DNA of 64,000 nucleotides from Aliidongia dinghuensis (GTDB lineage: Bacteria; Pseudomonadota; Alphaproteobacteria; ATCC43930; CGMCC-115725), in the NCBI RefSeq assembly GCF_014643535.1, contig NZ_BMJQ01000004.1, positions 248,001-312,000 on the forward strand. The letters are read 5' to 3'. Of this stretch, positions 7,312-15,545 are shown piece after piece (the first letter of the stretch is position 1; each line of letters opens with the position of its first letter). The translations under genes and the position numbers were made by a program. The notes below the pieces were generated by a model, which was given only the letters and a program-made list of their open reading frames with translations, was not told where the DNA came from and did not search any database.

Positions 7312-9050
7312 CGATGCAAGACCTGTCGCCCCCGGCCGAACTCGCGTCGGCCCTGCCGAAAGCCCGCCGCCCGCTGTTCGCCAGGCTCGGCCGCCCCGCT
7401 GTCTTGCTCTTCCGTCCCGTTCTTGCCGGCTGGCGCCGGCTGCCGGCGCCGGTGCGCGCGGTTCTCGGCTTCGTGCCGGCCCGGCTTGCCTGGCTCGCCC
7501 CGTGGCGGCTCAGCCTGCAGAATCGTGTGCTGGCGACGATCGGCCTGGTCATGACGGTGATCATCATCGCCTCGGCCGTCGTCAACATGCAGACGGCGCA
7601 GGAGGAACGGCGGGCGACGCTCGAGGCGCGCGGCAAGCAGCTGGTCCTGATGCAGGCCGAGGCGATGTCGAAGCCGCTCTGGGACATCAACAAGCCCGAG
7701 ATCGAGGGCATGCTGGCGACGCTCGCCCAGGACCCCGACTTCGCCCATGGCGTCGTGATCGACGCCGACGGCCAGACGGTTGCCGAGCGGGACAAGCCGG
7801 GCCCCGGCGGCCGCCTCAAGTTCGGCCTGCCGATCAACTACAAGGACGAGACCCACCAGGAAAATCTCGGGCGGCTCGACCTCATGCTCTCGACCGCGCG
7901 GCTCGAGGCGGCCGACGAGGCGACGCTGGTCGATACCATCGGCGTCGCGGTGCTGCTGCTGGTCGCGACCATGGTGGCGGTCTTCCTGGCCTTCCGGCAG
8001 ATCAGCCGGCCGCTCAACGGCATCACCGGCGCCATGCGCCGGCTTGCCGGCGGTGATCAGGACGCCGCGATCCCGGCGACGCAGCGCCGGGACGTTATCG
8101 GCGACATGGCGCGGGCACTCACCGTCTTCCGCGACAACGGCCTGGAACACGAGCGGCTCAAGGCCGAGCAGACGGAGCGTGAGGCGGCCGCCCAGCTCGA
8201 CCGGCGCCAGACGCTCGAGCGACTGGCCGATGCCTTTCAGGCGAGCGTACTGGGCGTCGTCGAGCGGCTGGGCGAGGCGGTCCAGGCGTTGCGCATCAAC
8301 GCCCAGGGGCTGAATGCGACGGCCGACGAGACCTCGGCGCAGTCCGCCACGGTCGCCGCCGCGTCCGAGGAAGCCTCGGTCAACGTGCAGACCGTGGCGA
8401 CGGCGGCCGAGGAGCTCCATGCCTCGATAGCCGAAATCAGCCGGCAGATGGCCGAGGCGAGTGCCATCGCCGCGCGCGCCGTGGCACAGGCCAAGGCGAC
8501 CGATGCCGCGATGCATGGCCTTGCCGATGGTGCTGAGCGCATCGGCGCCGTGGTGCAGCTGATCCGCGCGATCGCGCACCAGACGAACCTGTTGGCCTTG
8601 AACGCGACGATCGAGGCGGCGCGCGCCGGCGAGGCCGGCAAGGGCTTCGCCGTCGTGGCGTCGGAGGTGAAGTCGCTCGCTGTCCAGACGCAGAATGCGA
8701 CGGGCGATATCCAGGCGCAGATCGACGCGATTCGCGGCGAGACCGGCCGCGCGGTCGACGCGATCCGCGACATCGTCGGCACGATCGGCGACATCAGCGA
8801 GATCACCACGGTCGTCGCCGCCGCGGTCGAGCAGCAAGGGGCGGCGACCCAGGAGATCGCCCGGAACGTTCAGGAAGCGGCGCGCGGCACCAACGAGGTC
8901 TCGGTCAATATCGTCGGCGTCACCGACGCGGCCGGCAAGACCGGGGCGGCCGCCGGCACCCTGCTCGACGCGGCCGGCGCCTTGGCCGAGCAGTCGCAGC
9001 TGCTGCGTGGTGAAGTCGACCGCTTCACCGAGGTCGTGCGGCGCGGCTGA
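7308..9050 (+). CDS. Methyl-accepting chemotaxis protein
   Basis: 580 residues. After an unusual ~70-residue proline/arginine-rich N-terminal segment there is TM1 (about 74-93), a short periplasmic region of ~110 residues, TM2 (about 210-230), a HAMP domain (RQISRPLNGITGAM onward) and a long MCP signalling coiled coil with the canonical hairpin tip (HQTNLLALNATIEAARAGE). The hairpin binds CheA/CheW. The start ATG overlaps the previous stop (ATGA), indicating translational coupling to the binding protein. No CheA-docking C-terminal pentapeptide (NWETF-type) is present. The sensed ligand is unknown. Confidence 0.93.
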   Translation: MTMQDLSPPAELASALPKARRPLFARLGRPAVLLFRPVLAGWRRLPAPVRAVLGFVPARLAWLAPWRLSLQNRVLATIGLVMTVIIIASAVVNMQTAQEERRATLEARGKQLVLMQAEAMSKPLWDINKPEIEGMLATLAQDPDFAHGVVIDADGQTVAERDKPGPGGRLKFGLPINYKDETHQENLGRLDLMLSTARLEAADEATLVDTIGVAVLLLVATMVAVFLAFRQISRPLNGITGAMRRLAGGDQDAAIPATQRRDVIGDMARALTVFRDNGLEHERLKAEQTEREAAAQLDRRQTLERLADAFQASVLGVVERLGEAVQALRINAQGLNATADETSAQSATVAAASEEASVNVQTVATAAEELHASIAEISRQMAEASAIAARAVAQAKATDAAMHGLADGAERIGAVVQLIRAIAHQTNLLALNATIEAARAGEAGKGFAVVASEVKSLAVQTQNATGDIQAQIDAIRGETGRAVDAIRDIVGTIGDISEITTVVAAAVEQQGAATQEIARNVQEAARGTNEVSVNIVGVTDAAGKTGAAAGTLLDAAGALAEQSQLLRGEVDRFTEVVRRG

Positions 9051-9063
9051 TCGCCGAGCCGCC

Positions 9064-9109
9064 GGCAGGTTCGGGCGCCGGCAGGTCAGGCGCGGGCAGG
9101 TCAGGCGCC
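9064..9109. repeat. Triple tandem 15-16 bp repeat between convergent genes
   Basis: Three successive copies: GGCAGGTTCGGGCGCC (9064-9079), GGCAGGTCAGGCGCG (9080-9094), GGCAGGTCAGGCGCC (9095-9109). The last copy contains the stop codon of the Nudix gene (9101-9103). Confidence 0.85.
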
Positions 9110-9718
9110 GCTGCGCAGCCGGTCGCGGTTGAGCGCCAGCCACAGGCCGGCGTGAAGCGTGAACAGATTCGCGATGCGCCCATCGGTCTGCCAGGCGGCG
9201 AAGGTGTCATAAGGCTGGACGAGGACACGGATATCCTCGTCCTCCGTCGCGAGCCCATGCAGGCCGCCGGCAGCGCCGGCATCGACGATCGCGCAATAGA
9301 GATGGAGACGTTCGGTATTGTAGCCGGGCGAGATGAGGGCGACGGCGATGCGCTCGGGCGCGCCCAGGATGACGCAGCCGGTCTCCTCGCGAACCTCGCG
9401 CTCGACCGCGGCAAGCGGCGGTTCGCCGGGATCGATCCGGCCGGCGACGATCTCGACCTGGATGGCGTCCTCGCCGGTCACCGCCGCAGGCAGCCGGAAC
9501 TGCTCGATCAGCACGACCGCATCGTGCACCGGGTCGTAGAGCAGCACGCCGACGCAATCTGCGCCGACGACGATCTCGCGATCGAGCACGGGCGTCGTGG
9601 TGCCGTCGAAGCGGCGATGACGAACCTGATAGCGATCCAGCTTCAGAAAGCCGTCATGGCATCGGTCATGGGCGAGAAGGGTGTACCCTTCGGCGCGGAG
9701 GCGGCCGGCATCATCCAT
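9101..9718 (-). CDS. nudF: Nudix hydrolase, ADP-ribose pyrophosphatase type
   Basis: 205 residues. The Nudix box is complete: GRIDPGE, then seven residues, then REVREETG, which binds Mg2+ and cleaves the diphosphate. Upstream residues VVLIEQFRLPA and downstream SPGYNTERLHLYCA match the ADP-ribose pyrophosphatase (NudF/TrgB) group. The start at 9718 (MDDAGRL) follows AAGGGAG; an ATG at 9754 would place that site inside the gene. It is convergent with the chemoreceptor. Its final codons run into a three-copy tandem repeat, so the C-terminal residues may vary between strains. Confidence 0.85.
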   Translation of the reverse strand: MDDAGRLRAEGYTLLAHDRCHDGFLKLDRYQVRHRRFDGTTTPVLDREIVVGADCVGVLLYDPVHDAVVLIEQFRLPAAVTGEDAIQVEIVAGRIDPGEPPLAAVEREVREETGCVILGAPERIAVALISPGYNTERLHLYCAIVDAGAAGGLHGLATEDEDIRVLVQPYDTFAAWQTDGRIANLFTLHAGLWLALNRDRLRSGA

Positions 9719-9786
9719 CAGATCGCGCTCCCTTGGTGGCTGGCCCAAGGGCACTATTCCTCAACGGGGCTGATATGGACAAGCTC

Positions 9787-10200
9787 TCAGGCGGCGCGCG
9801 CCGGCCGTGACCGATCGATATAGGCGCGCAGCGACGCGGTGGTGAGCGCCAAGGCCGCGGTCGACATCAGGCGCGCGGGGGCATCCGGCAGCACCGCGAG
9901 GTCGGGGCGGTAGAGATCGGCGATCCAGCCCACGGCCCGGCCGCGGCCGTCGGTGCGCTGGGCGAGTTGCGCAATCGTCCAGCCCTTGGGCACCAGCATC
10001 ATTGCCGCATCGAGCGACTGGCTGTAGGGCGCCGAGGCGGTGCCGAGGGCTGTGGCGATGGCATCGTCGAGCTCTGTCGATCCGACGAGGGCAGCCTCGA
10101 CGAGGGCCAACGTTCGAGGGAGCGACAAGGGACGAGCCTCCAAGGATCCGACGATCATCCTCAAAGGATAGTTGTCACCCGGCCGCCTATCGCGCGTCAT
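9787..10200 (-). CDS. Small unrecognised protein coupled to the histidine kinase
   Basis: 137 residues. The ATG at 10200 overlaps the kinase stop (ATGA), so it is the fourth member of an overlapping run: lipoprotein, response regulator, kinase, this protein. No signal peptide. A central SLDAAMMLVPKGWTIAQL segment vaguely recalls the SLDAAxxLVPxGW pattern of phage-type ABA-sandwich-domain proteins; I treat that as a weak resemblance. An alternative start at 10158 (MIVGSLEARPL) would break the coupling. A role as an accessory to the two-component system is inference from position only. Confidence 0.55.
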   Translation of the reverse strand: MTRDRRPGDNYPLRMIVGSLEARPLSLPRTLALVEAALVGSTELDDAIATALGTASAPYSQSLDAAMMLVPKGWTIAQLAQRTDGRGRAVGWIADLYRPDLAVLPDAPARLMSTAALALTTASLRAYIDRSRPARAA

Positions 10201-11759
10201 TTTTGCGTCAGGGCGCGGCGGATCGGCAGGCGGATCCGGACGAGCAGCCCGGCCGGCATCCGGTTTTCCGCCGTGACGCCGCCGCCCAGCGCCTCGACGT
10301 TGCGCCGCACGATCCACAGGCCGACGCCGAAATGGACGCTCTGGTCGCCGTTGTCCGGCAGATCGGGGCGCGAGGAGAAATAGCGGTCGAAGATGCGCGG
10401 CAGGTCCTGCGGGGCGACACCCGGGCCGGAGTCGGCGATGGTGAGGTCGGCCCAGTCGCCGACGATGGCAAGGCGCACCTCGATCCTGTCGCCGGACTTG
10501 GCGAAGGAAATCGCGTTCTCGATGATGTTCTCGAACACGGTTTCCAGCATCTCGACATTGGCGCGGACCGGCACATGCGCGTCGAGGCTCGCTTCGAGCA
10601 CGATGCCGCGCTCGTGGAACAGGTCGCTGTGGGCGCCCAGCACCCGCTCCAGGAGCCGGGCGAGGTCGAGCTCGATGCGCGGCATGTCGAGCAGGTCCGC
10701 CGTCGCCTCGTCGAGCCGGCGTGAGGAGGCGACGAGCCCGTCGAGCTTGTCGAGCGACCGCTCGATGAGGCCGATCGCCCGATGGCCGCGGGTATTGTCT
10801 TCCGGCAGGCTGCGCGCGACCGGCTCCAGTGACTGCCGGATGATGGCGATCGGCGTCTTGAACGCGTGGGCATTGTCCTCGGCGGCACGGCGGATGTCGC
10901 GGGCCGAATCCTGCAGCATGTCGACCATCCGGTCGAATTCCTCGGCCACCGTCGCCAGTTCCGGCACCGTGTTGCGTACGAGGAAGCTCGCCCCCTGCAC
11001 CTCGCGCGCCCGGATCTGGCGCGCCCGCTCGGCGAAGCGGCCGAGGCCACGCCAGATGCTCCAGAAGGTCGTGAAAGTGAGGAGCGCCATCAACAGATAG
11101 ATGGCGCCGGCGAAACGGATCTCCGGCGAATCGTAATAGGGCCGGCCAAGCGAGAGGCCGGGCAGCGACGACGCCGACAGTGAGGTTACGAGCGCCCAGC
11201 AGCCGGAGGTCGACTGAATCGGGATCAGCGAATTCACCACCTCGTCGTGCCCGTCGGGCGCCGTGTAGCGCTGTTCGATCGGTACGTCGCCGCTGCAGCT
11301 CTCGTCGAGCCGGCCGAGCACGCCCTGCTGGGCAAGGCTCGCTCGCTCGGCCTCGAGCTCCTCCGACGGTTCGGGCGCCGAGGTCGCGACATAGTAGAAG
11401 CCGCCGACGCCGCTCGAGACCGGCCGGAACAAGAGCTTGATCGTGGTCAGCGGATTGGCGAAACGGGAGAGCTCGCGGCCGATCGCCGGCAGGTTGGCCG
11501 GTCCCGGCTGGGTCAGGGTCGGGGTGAGGGCGGCCGCAACCGTGTGACCCTGTTCGCGGACGCTCGCGGTCACGAGCGCCCGCTTTTCCTGGTCGGCGGA
11601 CAGGAACTGCGCATAGATCAGGACCGGGACGATCAGGAAGATCGCGCCGAGAAGGGCAGCTTTCGTCGCGACCCTGAGATGGGGGCGCATGCGATGGCCG
11701 GCGCTGCCGGCTTCATAGGACCGCGGCCAGGCCGGTATCGGGTCCTTCGTTTCACTCAT
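10197..11759 (-). CDS. Sensor histidine kinase
   Basis: 520-residue membrane kinase: TM1 about 29-50, a ~140-residue periplasmic sensor with three cysteines, TM2 about 190-212, a HAMP-like linker, then DHp and catalytic domains. The phospho-accepting histidine lies in AHAFKTPIAI; the N-box (ENIIENAISFAKSG), G1 (IADSGPGV) and G2 (FGVGLWI) ATP-binding motifs are all present. Its start overlaps the response-regulator stop by 8 bases, so the pair is translationally coupled and cognate. The sensed signal is unknown. The HAFKTP form (K at the usual R/E position) occurs in the PhoQ/ChvG-like and related groups. Confidence 0.92.
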   Translation of the reverse strand: MSETKDPIPAWPRSYEAGSAGHRMRPHLRVATKAALLGAIFLIVPVLIYAQFLSADQEKRALVTASVREQGHTVAAALTPTLTQPGPANLPAIGRELSRFANPLTTIKLLFRPVSSGVGGFYYVATSAPEPSEELEAERASLAQQGVLGRLDESCSGDVPIEQRYTAPDGHDEVVNSLIPIQSTSGCWALVTSLSASSLPGLSLGRPYYDSPEIRFAGAIYLLMALLTFTTFWSIWRGLGRFAERARQIRAREVQGASFLVRNTVPELATVAEEFDRMVDMLQDSARDIRRAAEDNAHAFKTPIAIIRQSLEPVARSLPEDNTRGHRAIGLIERSLDKLDGLVASSRRLDEATADLLDMPRIELDLARLLERVLGAHSDLFHERGIVLEASLDAHVPVRANVEMLETVFENIIENAISFAKSGDRIEVRLAIVGDWADLTIADSGPGVAPQDLPRIFDRYFSSRPDLPDNGDQSVHFGVGLWIVRRNVEALGGGVTAENRMPAGLLVRIRLPIRRALTQK

Positions 11760-12534
11760 TGGCGATCCAGCGATAGCCGAATCCGGCGTAGTTGCCGATA
11801 CCGTCGAACTCGGGATCGACCTCGCGGAACTTCTTCCGGATCCGCTTGATGAACGTACGCACGTTCGCACGATAGCCTTCAGCACCGTAGCCGGCGACGA
11901 AATCCTTGCCATGCACCAGGTCGTAGATGTCGCGGTAATGCACGTCTTCGCCGGCGCGGCTCGCCAGCAGCTGGACGATGTTGAACTCGGTGAGCGTGAG
12001 CTCGACGGTCTCGCCGCGCCAGAGCGCGCGGCTCGTGTCGCCGCGCAGCGTGAGTTGGCCATAGTCGGTCGTGCTGAGCCGCTTCGGGTCCTGGTCCGAC
12101 GTGACGGGCCGCACGCCCTGGGCGATGAGCTTCACGCGCTTCAGAATGATCGACAGCCGGCGCGACTTGTCGATGAAATCGACAGCACCGCCCTCGAGTG
12201 CCGCTTCCTCATAGAAATCGTCGCTGAGCGCGGTCAGGAAGATGACCGGGATCGTGATGACGCGCCGGCGGATCTCGCGCAGGACCGCAAGCCCGTCCAT
12301 GCTCGGCATGCGCCAGTCGAGCAGCAGGACGTCGGCCGTCCCGCCATTGGCGAAGAAGGCAAGCGTATCGGGCCCGTTGGAGAAGCTCGTCACGCTGAAT
12401 CCCTCATCCTCGAGATTGAGGCCCAGGGACTCGCGGAACAAGTCATCGTCGTCAACGAGGAGGAGGCGCATCGGCTGCATGACGCTCGACAAGGCGCTGG
12501 AGGCAGACATCACGTCGCTGATCGGATCGGTCAT
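11752..12534 (-). CDS. OmpR-family response regulator
   Basis: 260 residues. Receiver domain: acidic pocket LLLVDDDD, phospho-acceptor Asp in VLLLDWRMPSMDGL, switch Thr in IFLTAL, Lys in FIDKS. C-terminal winged helix ends VRTFIKRIRKKFREVD...GYRW, the OmpR/PhoB DNA-binding form. The ATG at 12534 follows AAAGGG and overlaps the upstream lipoprotein by 83 bases; later in-frame ATGs at 12480 and 12471 (MRLLLVDDDD) are also plausible and would shrink the overlap to 20-29 bases. Partner of the kinase that follows. Confidence 0.92.
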   Translation of the reverse strand: MTDPISDVMSASSALSSVMQPMRLLLVDDDDLFRESLGLNLEDEGFSVTSFSNGPDTLAFFANGGTADVLLLDWRMPSMDGLAVLREIRRRVITIPVIFLTALSDDFYEEAALEGGAVDFIDKSRRLSIILKRVKLIAQGVRPVTSDQDPKRLSTTDYGQLTLRGDTSRALWRGETVELTLTEFNIVQLLASRAGEDVHYRDIYDLVHGKDFVAGYGAEGYRANVRTFIKRIRKKFREVDPEFDGIGNYAGFGYRWIANE

Positions 12535-13009
12535 CACCCTTTACATCGACGAATAGGGCGCGGAGCGCGCCGCTTTTGAGATCTTGATAGAAGTAGACGT
12601 CCACGGCGCAGTCGTCGGCAGCATAGCGCCAGACGACGGCGGGCGGCGAATCGGCCTGTGCTTGCGGCGGCCCCAAGCGCGCTTCGACCGCGGATGCCTC
12701 GAGCCCGTCGAGCGTGACGACCGTCGGACCGGTGGCGGGCGATGGGGTCGGCGTCGGCGGTATCGTCGGCTCTGGGTGCAACGGTTCGGGCGTGCCGATG
12801 GTTGCATTGGCCGGCTCCGACGGCGGCGATGGCTTTCGCTTGGGCACTGGTACCTTGGCCGGCGGCTGGGAGGGCGCCTCGGTAAGGGGCTCGGGCGTCG
12901 TGGCCGGCGGGGGTGGGGCAGGCTTGTTTGCGCACCCGGCGACGAGAATGGCGAGGAGAACGGAGACCGCGGTGCGACGGCCCGGCCATACTCTGGCCGG
13001 GCGGGTCAT
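12452..13009 (-). CDS. Proline-rich lipoprotein upstream of the two-component system
   Basis: 185 residues. Residues 8-30 form a lipoprotein signal peptide with lipobox LVAGC (Cys about 28), so the mature protein is lipid-anchored. Then a ~75-residue Pro/Thr/Glu-rich linker, and a C-terminal domain with an LGPPQAQADSPPAVVWRYA segment followed by CAVDVYFYQD, a pattern seen in short envelope lipoproteins of alphaproteobacteria whose fold resembles SmpA/OmlA-type domains (resemblance only). The gene overlaps the response regulator start, making it the first gene of the coupled run. It might modulate the sensor kinase in the periplasm; that is inference from linkage. Confidence 0.7.
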   Translation of the reverse strand: MTRPARVWPGRRTAVSVLLAILVAGCANKPAPPPPATTPEPLTEAPSQPPAKVPVPKRKPSPPSEPANATIGTPEPLHPEPTIPPTPTPSPATGPTVVTLDGLEASAVEARLGPPQAQADSPPAVVWRYAADDCAVDVYFYQDLKSGALRALFVDVKGDDRSDQRRDVCLQRLVERHAADAPPPR

Positions 13010-13083
13010 GCATTGATGCTTCGCGGTTGAAGCGCAAGGTTCGGGCAGGTGTGGCCTCCGTAGGAAGAGGGCACCGCCGACGA

Positions 13084-13158
13084 TGGCTCCGGGGGTCGGA
13101 TTCGAACCGACGACCGATCGGTTAACAGCCGATTGCTCTACCGCTGAGCTACCCCGGA
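13084..13158 (-). tRNA. tRNA-Asn (anticodon GTT)
   Basis: Cloverleaf reads on the minus strand from 13158 to 13087: acceptor 5' TCCGGGG pairs with 3' CCCCGGA, D-arm AGCTCAGCGGTAGAGC, anticodon loop CTGTTAA with GTT, T-loop GGTTCGAATCC, discriminator G. The 3' CCA is encoded at 13086-13084. The promoter lies immediately upstream (13188-13216). Confidence 0.96.
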
Positions 13159-13187
13159 ACGGTCGGTGCGCCGTTGAGCGCCCGCGG

Positions 13188-13216
13188 GTTATAGCGACCT
13201 CCCCGCGTGGCACCAA
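13188..13216 (-). promoter_or_regulatory. Sigma-70-type promoter of tRNA-Asn
   Basis: On the minus strand TTGGTG (13216-13211), a 17-base spacer, then TATAAC (13193-13188), 30 bases before the tRNA 5' end. A GC-rich discriminator (CCGCGGGC) follows, as is usual for stable-RNA promoters. Confidence 0.7.
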
Positions 13217-13356
13217 GGATTTTTTCCGTCATGCAGGCCGCGTTCGCAACGCATGGCTCGTGGGCTGAGCATTTCTCTCGAATCCGATTGCTTCATGCGA
13301 ACGCTGAAATGCCCGATCGGTTTCCCAAAGGCTTCGCGAATCGGAAAAATAGTCGG

Positions 13357-14154
13357 TCACTTGCCATAAGGATAGGGACCGTCGAACCGCCCGATCGGCA
13401 GGATATGGCCGACGAGCCCGATGCCGTCCTCCCAATGCAGCAGCTGCAGAGCCGGCGGCTCATATATATAAGCAGCGGCCGCGCCGGGCCGGAGGTCGAG
13501 CGTCACGGCGTGGGTCGAGCTGGGCGCCGTACTGGCGATGGTCCCGGCCCAGCGGCGCTGCATGGCGCGATGGACATGGCCGGCGATCACGCGCTCGACC
13601 TGCCGATGGCGCGCGATGACGGCGGCGAATGCGTCGGCGTCTTCGAGACCGACGGCATCCACATGGCTGATGCCGGTCGGAAAGGGCGGGTGATGCAAGG
13701 CCACGACCGTCGGGCGCGCCGGCGCTTCTGTCAGCCTATGGTCGAGCCAGGCAAGCTGCTCTGGGCCGAGCCGGCCCCGCCCCATGCCCTCGATCAGGGA
13801 ATCGAGGCAGATCAGCCGCACCGGAAAGGACTCGACCGTATAAGCGAACAGGTCCGTGGCGGGCAGGACGCCCAAGTCGGCGAAGGCTGCGCGCAAGGGT
13901 GCGCGTCGGTCATGGTTGCCGGGCAGCACGACGAACGGGGCGGCGAGCGCGGCCAGGATGCGGCGCAGCTCCGCATATTCCTCCGGACGGCCGCGTTCGG
14001 TCAGGTCGCCGGTGATGACGACCAGGTCGGGCGGCGTCGGCGAATGGCCGAGGCAGCGGATCGCCTCTTCAAGCGCCGCCGTCGTGTCGGCCCGACCGAA
14101 CAGCCGCTCGCCCGGGGCGCAGATGTGAGGATCGCTGAGTTGCGCCAGGATCAT
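13357..14154 (-). CDS. Calcineurin-like phosphodiesterase (GpdQ/CpdA type)
   Basis: 265 residues. The dimetal centre motifs are complete: DPH (LSDPHIC) at the N-terminus, GDLTE, GNHD (LPGNHDRR), H in ALHHPPF, and GHVH (IAGHVHRA). This class hydrolyses cyclic nucleotides or glycerophosphodiesters in the cytoplasm. The start at 14154 (MILAQLSDPH) is where the family normally begins; the frame extends further left only into tRNA-Cys. The gene lies between tRNA-Cys and tRNA-Asn, all on the minus strand. The substrate (cAMP or glycerophosphodiester) cannot be decided from sequence. Confidence 0.88.
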   Translation of the reverse strand: MILAQLSDPHICAPGERLFGRADTTAALEEAIRCLGHSPTPPDLVVITGDLTERGRPEEYAELRRILAALAAPFVVLPGNHDRRAPLRAAFADLGVLPATDLFAYTVESFPVRLICLDSLIEGMGRGRLGPEQLAWLDHRLTEAPARPTVVALHHPPFPTGISHVDAVGLEDADAFAAVIARHRQVERVIAGHVHRAMQRRWAGTIASTAPSSTHAVTLDLRPGAAAAYIYEPPALQLLHWEDGIGLVGHILPIGRFDGPYPYGK

Positions 14155-14216
14155 CGCGGCAGGGCCGGTTTCCCGGTCATCGCGTTGCGGCGGTGACGAT
14201 GCTCGCTGGAAACGGG

Positions 14217-14290
14217 TGGAGGCCGGACCGAGAATCGAACTCGGATACGAGGATTTGCAGTCCTCTGCATAACCACTCTGCCATCCGGCC
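14217..14290 (-). tRNA. tRNA-Cys (anticodon GCA)
   Basis: Minus-strand cloverleaf from 14290: acceptor GGCCGGA pairs with TCCGGCC, anticodon loop CTGCAAA with GCA, T-loop GTTCGATTC, discriminator T (U73, the cysteine identity base), and an encoded CCA at 14219-14217. A promoter lies at 14307-14336. Confidence 0.96.
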
Positions 14291-14306
14291 ACCCGTGGGA
14301 GGCGAC

Positions 14307-14336
14307 GATATAGGCGCCAAACCAGGGGCGGGTCAA
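14307..14336 (-). promoter_or_regulatory. Sigma-70-type promoter of tRNA-Cys
   Basis: On the minus strand TTGACC (14336-14331), an 18-base spacer, and TATATC (14312-14307), 17 bases before the tRNA 5' end. Confidence 0.65.
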
Positions 14337-14532
14337 GCGGCTCCGGCGGAAAGGCGATCTGCGCGCGGTGGAGGGCCGACGGAATAGCTGGGGATCGCAT
14401 TGTTTTCCGTGCGATCCGGCTTTATACCTTGCCGGCGAGCAAGATGCTGCACCGCCCTCGCGACGGGCGGCTGCTGCCGTTTTCCTGATGATTTCAAAGT
14501 CGCCGTTCTGGCGCCGAGCGCAGATTCCTGAC

Positions 14533-15207
14533 ATGACCGATTACGCCAAGGTTCGCATGAATATGGTCGAAAGCCAGATTCGACCGAACAAGGTGACCGA
14601 TCCCGCGGTGCTGAGCGCCTTTCTGGAGGTGCCGCGCGAACTGTTCGTGCCGGAGGCGTTGCGGGGGGCCGCCTATATCGACGAGGACCTGCCGGTCGGC
14701 GGCAATCGCTTTCTGATGGAGCCGATGGTGCTGGCGCGCCTGCTGCAGACGGCGGCACCGCGCCCGACCGAGCAGGCGCTCGTCGTGGCGAGTGGCGCCG
14801 GCTATGACGCGGCGATCCTCGGGCGCCTCGTCCAGGGCGTCGTCGCGGTCGAGGCCGATGCCGCCCTCGCCGAGGCCGCGCGCGCGGCCTTTACTGCTTG
14901 CAACACGGGCAACGTCACGCAAATCGTCGCCGATCCCGCGGCAGGACACCCGGCGAAGGCGCCCTATGACGTGATCCTGCTGGCGGGCTCCGTCAGGCAC
15001 CTGCCGGATGCGCTGACGCAGCAACTGGCCGAAGGCGGCCGCCTCGTCGGCGTGGTTAAGACGGGCGAGGGCGCTATCGGCCAGGCATCGGTCGGCCAGG
15101 CCGTGCTGATCGAGCGCGGTCCGGGCGGCTTCTCGCGCCGGGTGCTGTTCGACGCGGCCGTTGCCGAGCTGCCCGGCTTCGAGCCGGCGCCGGCCTTCGT
15201 CTTCTGA
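14533..15207 (+). CDS. Protein-L-isoaspartate O-methyltransferase family protein (divergent)
   Basis: 224 residues. The N-terminus MVESQIRPNKVTDPAVLSAF and the PRELFVPEAL segment match the alphaproteobacterial Pcm subfamily. The SAM-binding motif I is altered to VVASGAGYDAA where true Pcm enzymes have EIGTGSGYQTA, and the following acidic residue region is VVAVEAD. A second, canonical pcm lies at 46698. This paralogue is usually found, as here, in front of a rhodanese and a TolC-family gene. Its altered motif makes a different substrate or lost activity possible. The start at 14533 gives the normal N-terminus. Confidence 0.8.
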   Translation: MTDYAKVRMNMVESQIRPNKVTDPAVLSAFLEVPRELFVPEALRGAAYIDEDLPVGGNRFLMEPMVLARLLQTAAPRPTEQALVVASGAGYDAAILGRLVQGVVAVEADAALAEAARAAFTACNTGNVTQIVADPAAGHPAKAPYDVILLAGSVRHLPDALTQQLAEGGRLVGVVKTGEGAIGQASVGQAVLIERGPGGFSRRVLFDAAVAELPGFEPAPAFVF

Positions 15208-15215
15208 TCCCGGTC

Positions 15216-15545
15216 ATGACGGACCAACCGGTCAGCGTCACGGTCGCCGAACTCGATCGCCGCCGCCGTGCCGGCGAGGCGCTCGTCATCCTCGACGTCC
15301 GGGAGTCTTGGGAACTGGAGATCGCTCGGTTTCCCGACGCACTCACGATTCCGCTTATGAGCCTGCCGGCGCGCGTCGGCGAGGTGCCGACGGATCGGCC
15401 GGTCGTCGTGGTCTGCCACCATGGCATGCGGAGCTACCAGGCAATGTCCTGGCTCAGGCAGAACGGCGTCGCCAATGCGATCAATCTTGATGGCGGGATC
15501 GACGCGTGGGCACGTGAGATCGAACCGACGATGGGAGTCTACTGA
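15216..15545 (+). CDS. Rhodanese-like domain protein
   Basis: 109 residues, a single rhodanese domain. The active-site loop is VCHHGMRS with the catalytic Cys; upstream LDVRESWE is the conserved CH2-type motif. It lies between the Pcm-like gene (8 bases) and the TolC-family gene (stop and start overlap, TGATG). Such single-domain proteins carry persulfide sulfur; the acceptor is unknown. Confidence 0.88.
   Translation: MTDQPVSVTVAELDRRRRAGEALVILDVRESWELEIARFPDALTIPLMSLPARVGEVPTDRPVVVVCHHGMRSYQAMSWLRQNGVANAINLDGGIDAWAREIEPTMGVY

Noticed and set aside
7266-9143. 625-codon minus-strand frame over the chemoreceptor
   Set aside because: Composition is low-complexity Arg/Gly/Asp and no domain is visible; the plus-strand frame holds the complete MCP hairpin.
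13207-14196. 329-codon plus-strand frame over the phosphodiesterase and tRNA-flanking region
   Set aside because: The minus strand carries all five metallophosphoesterase motifs; this frame has none.
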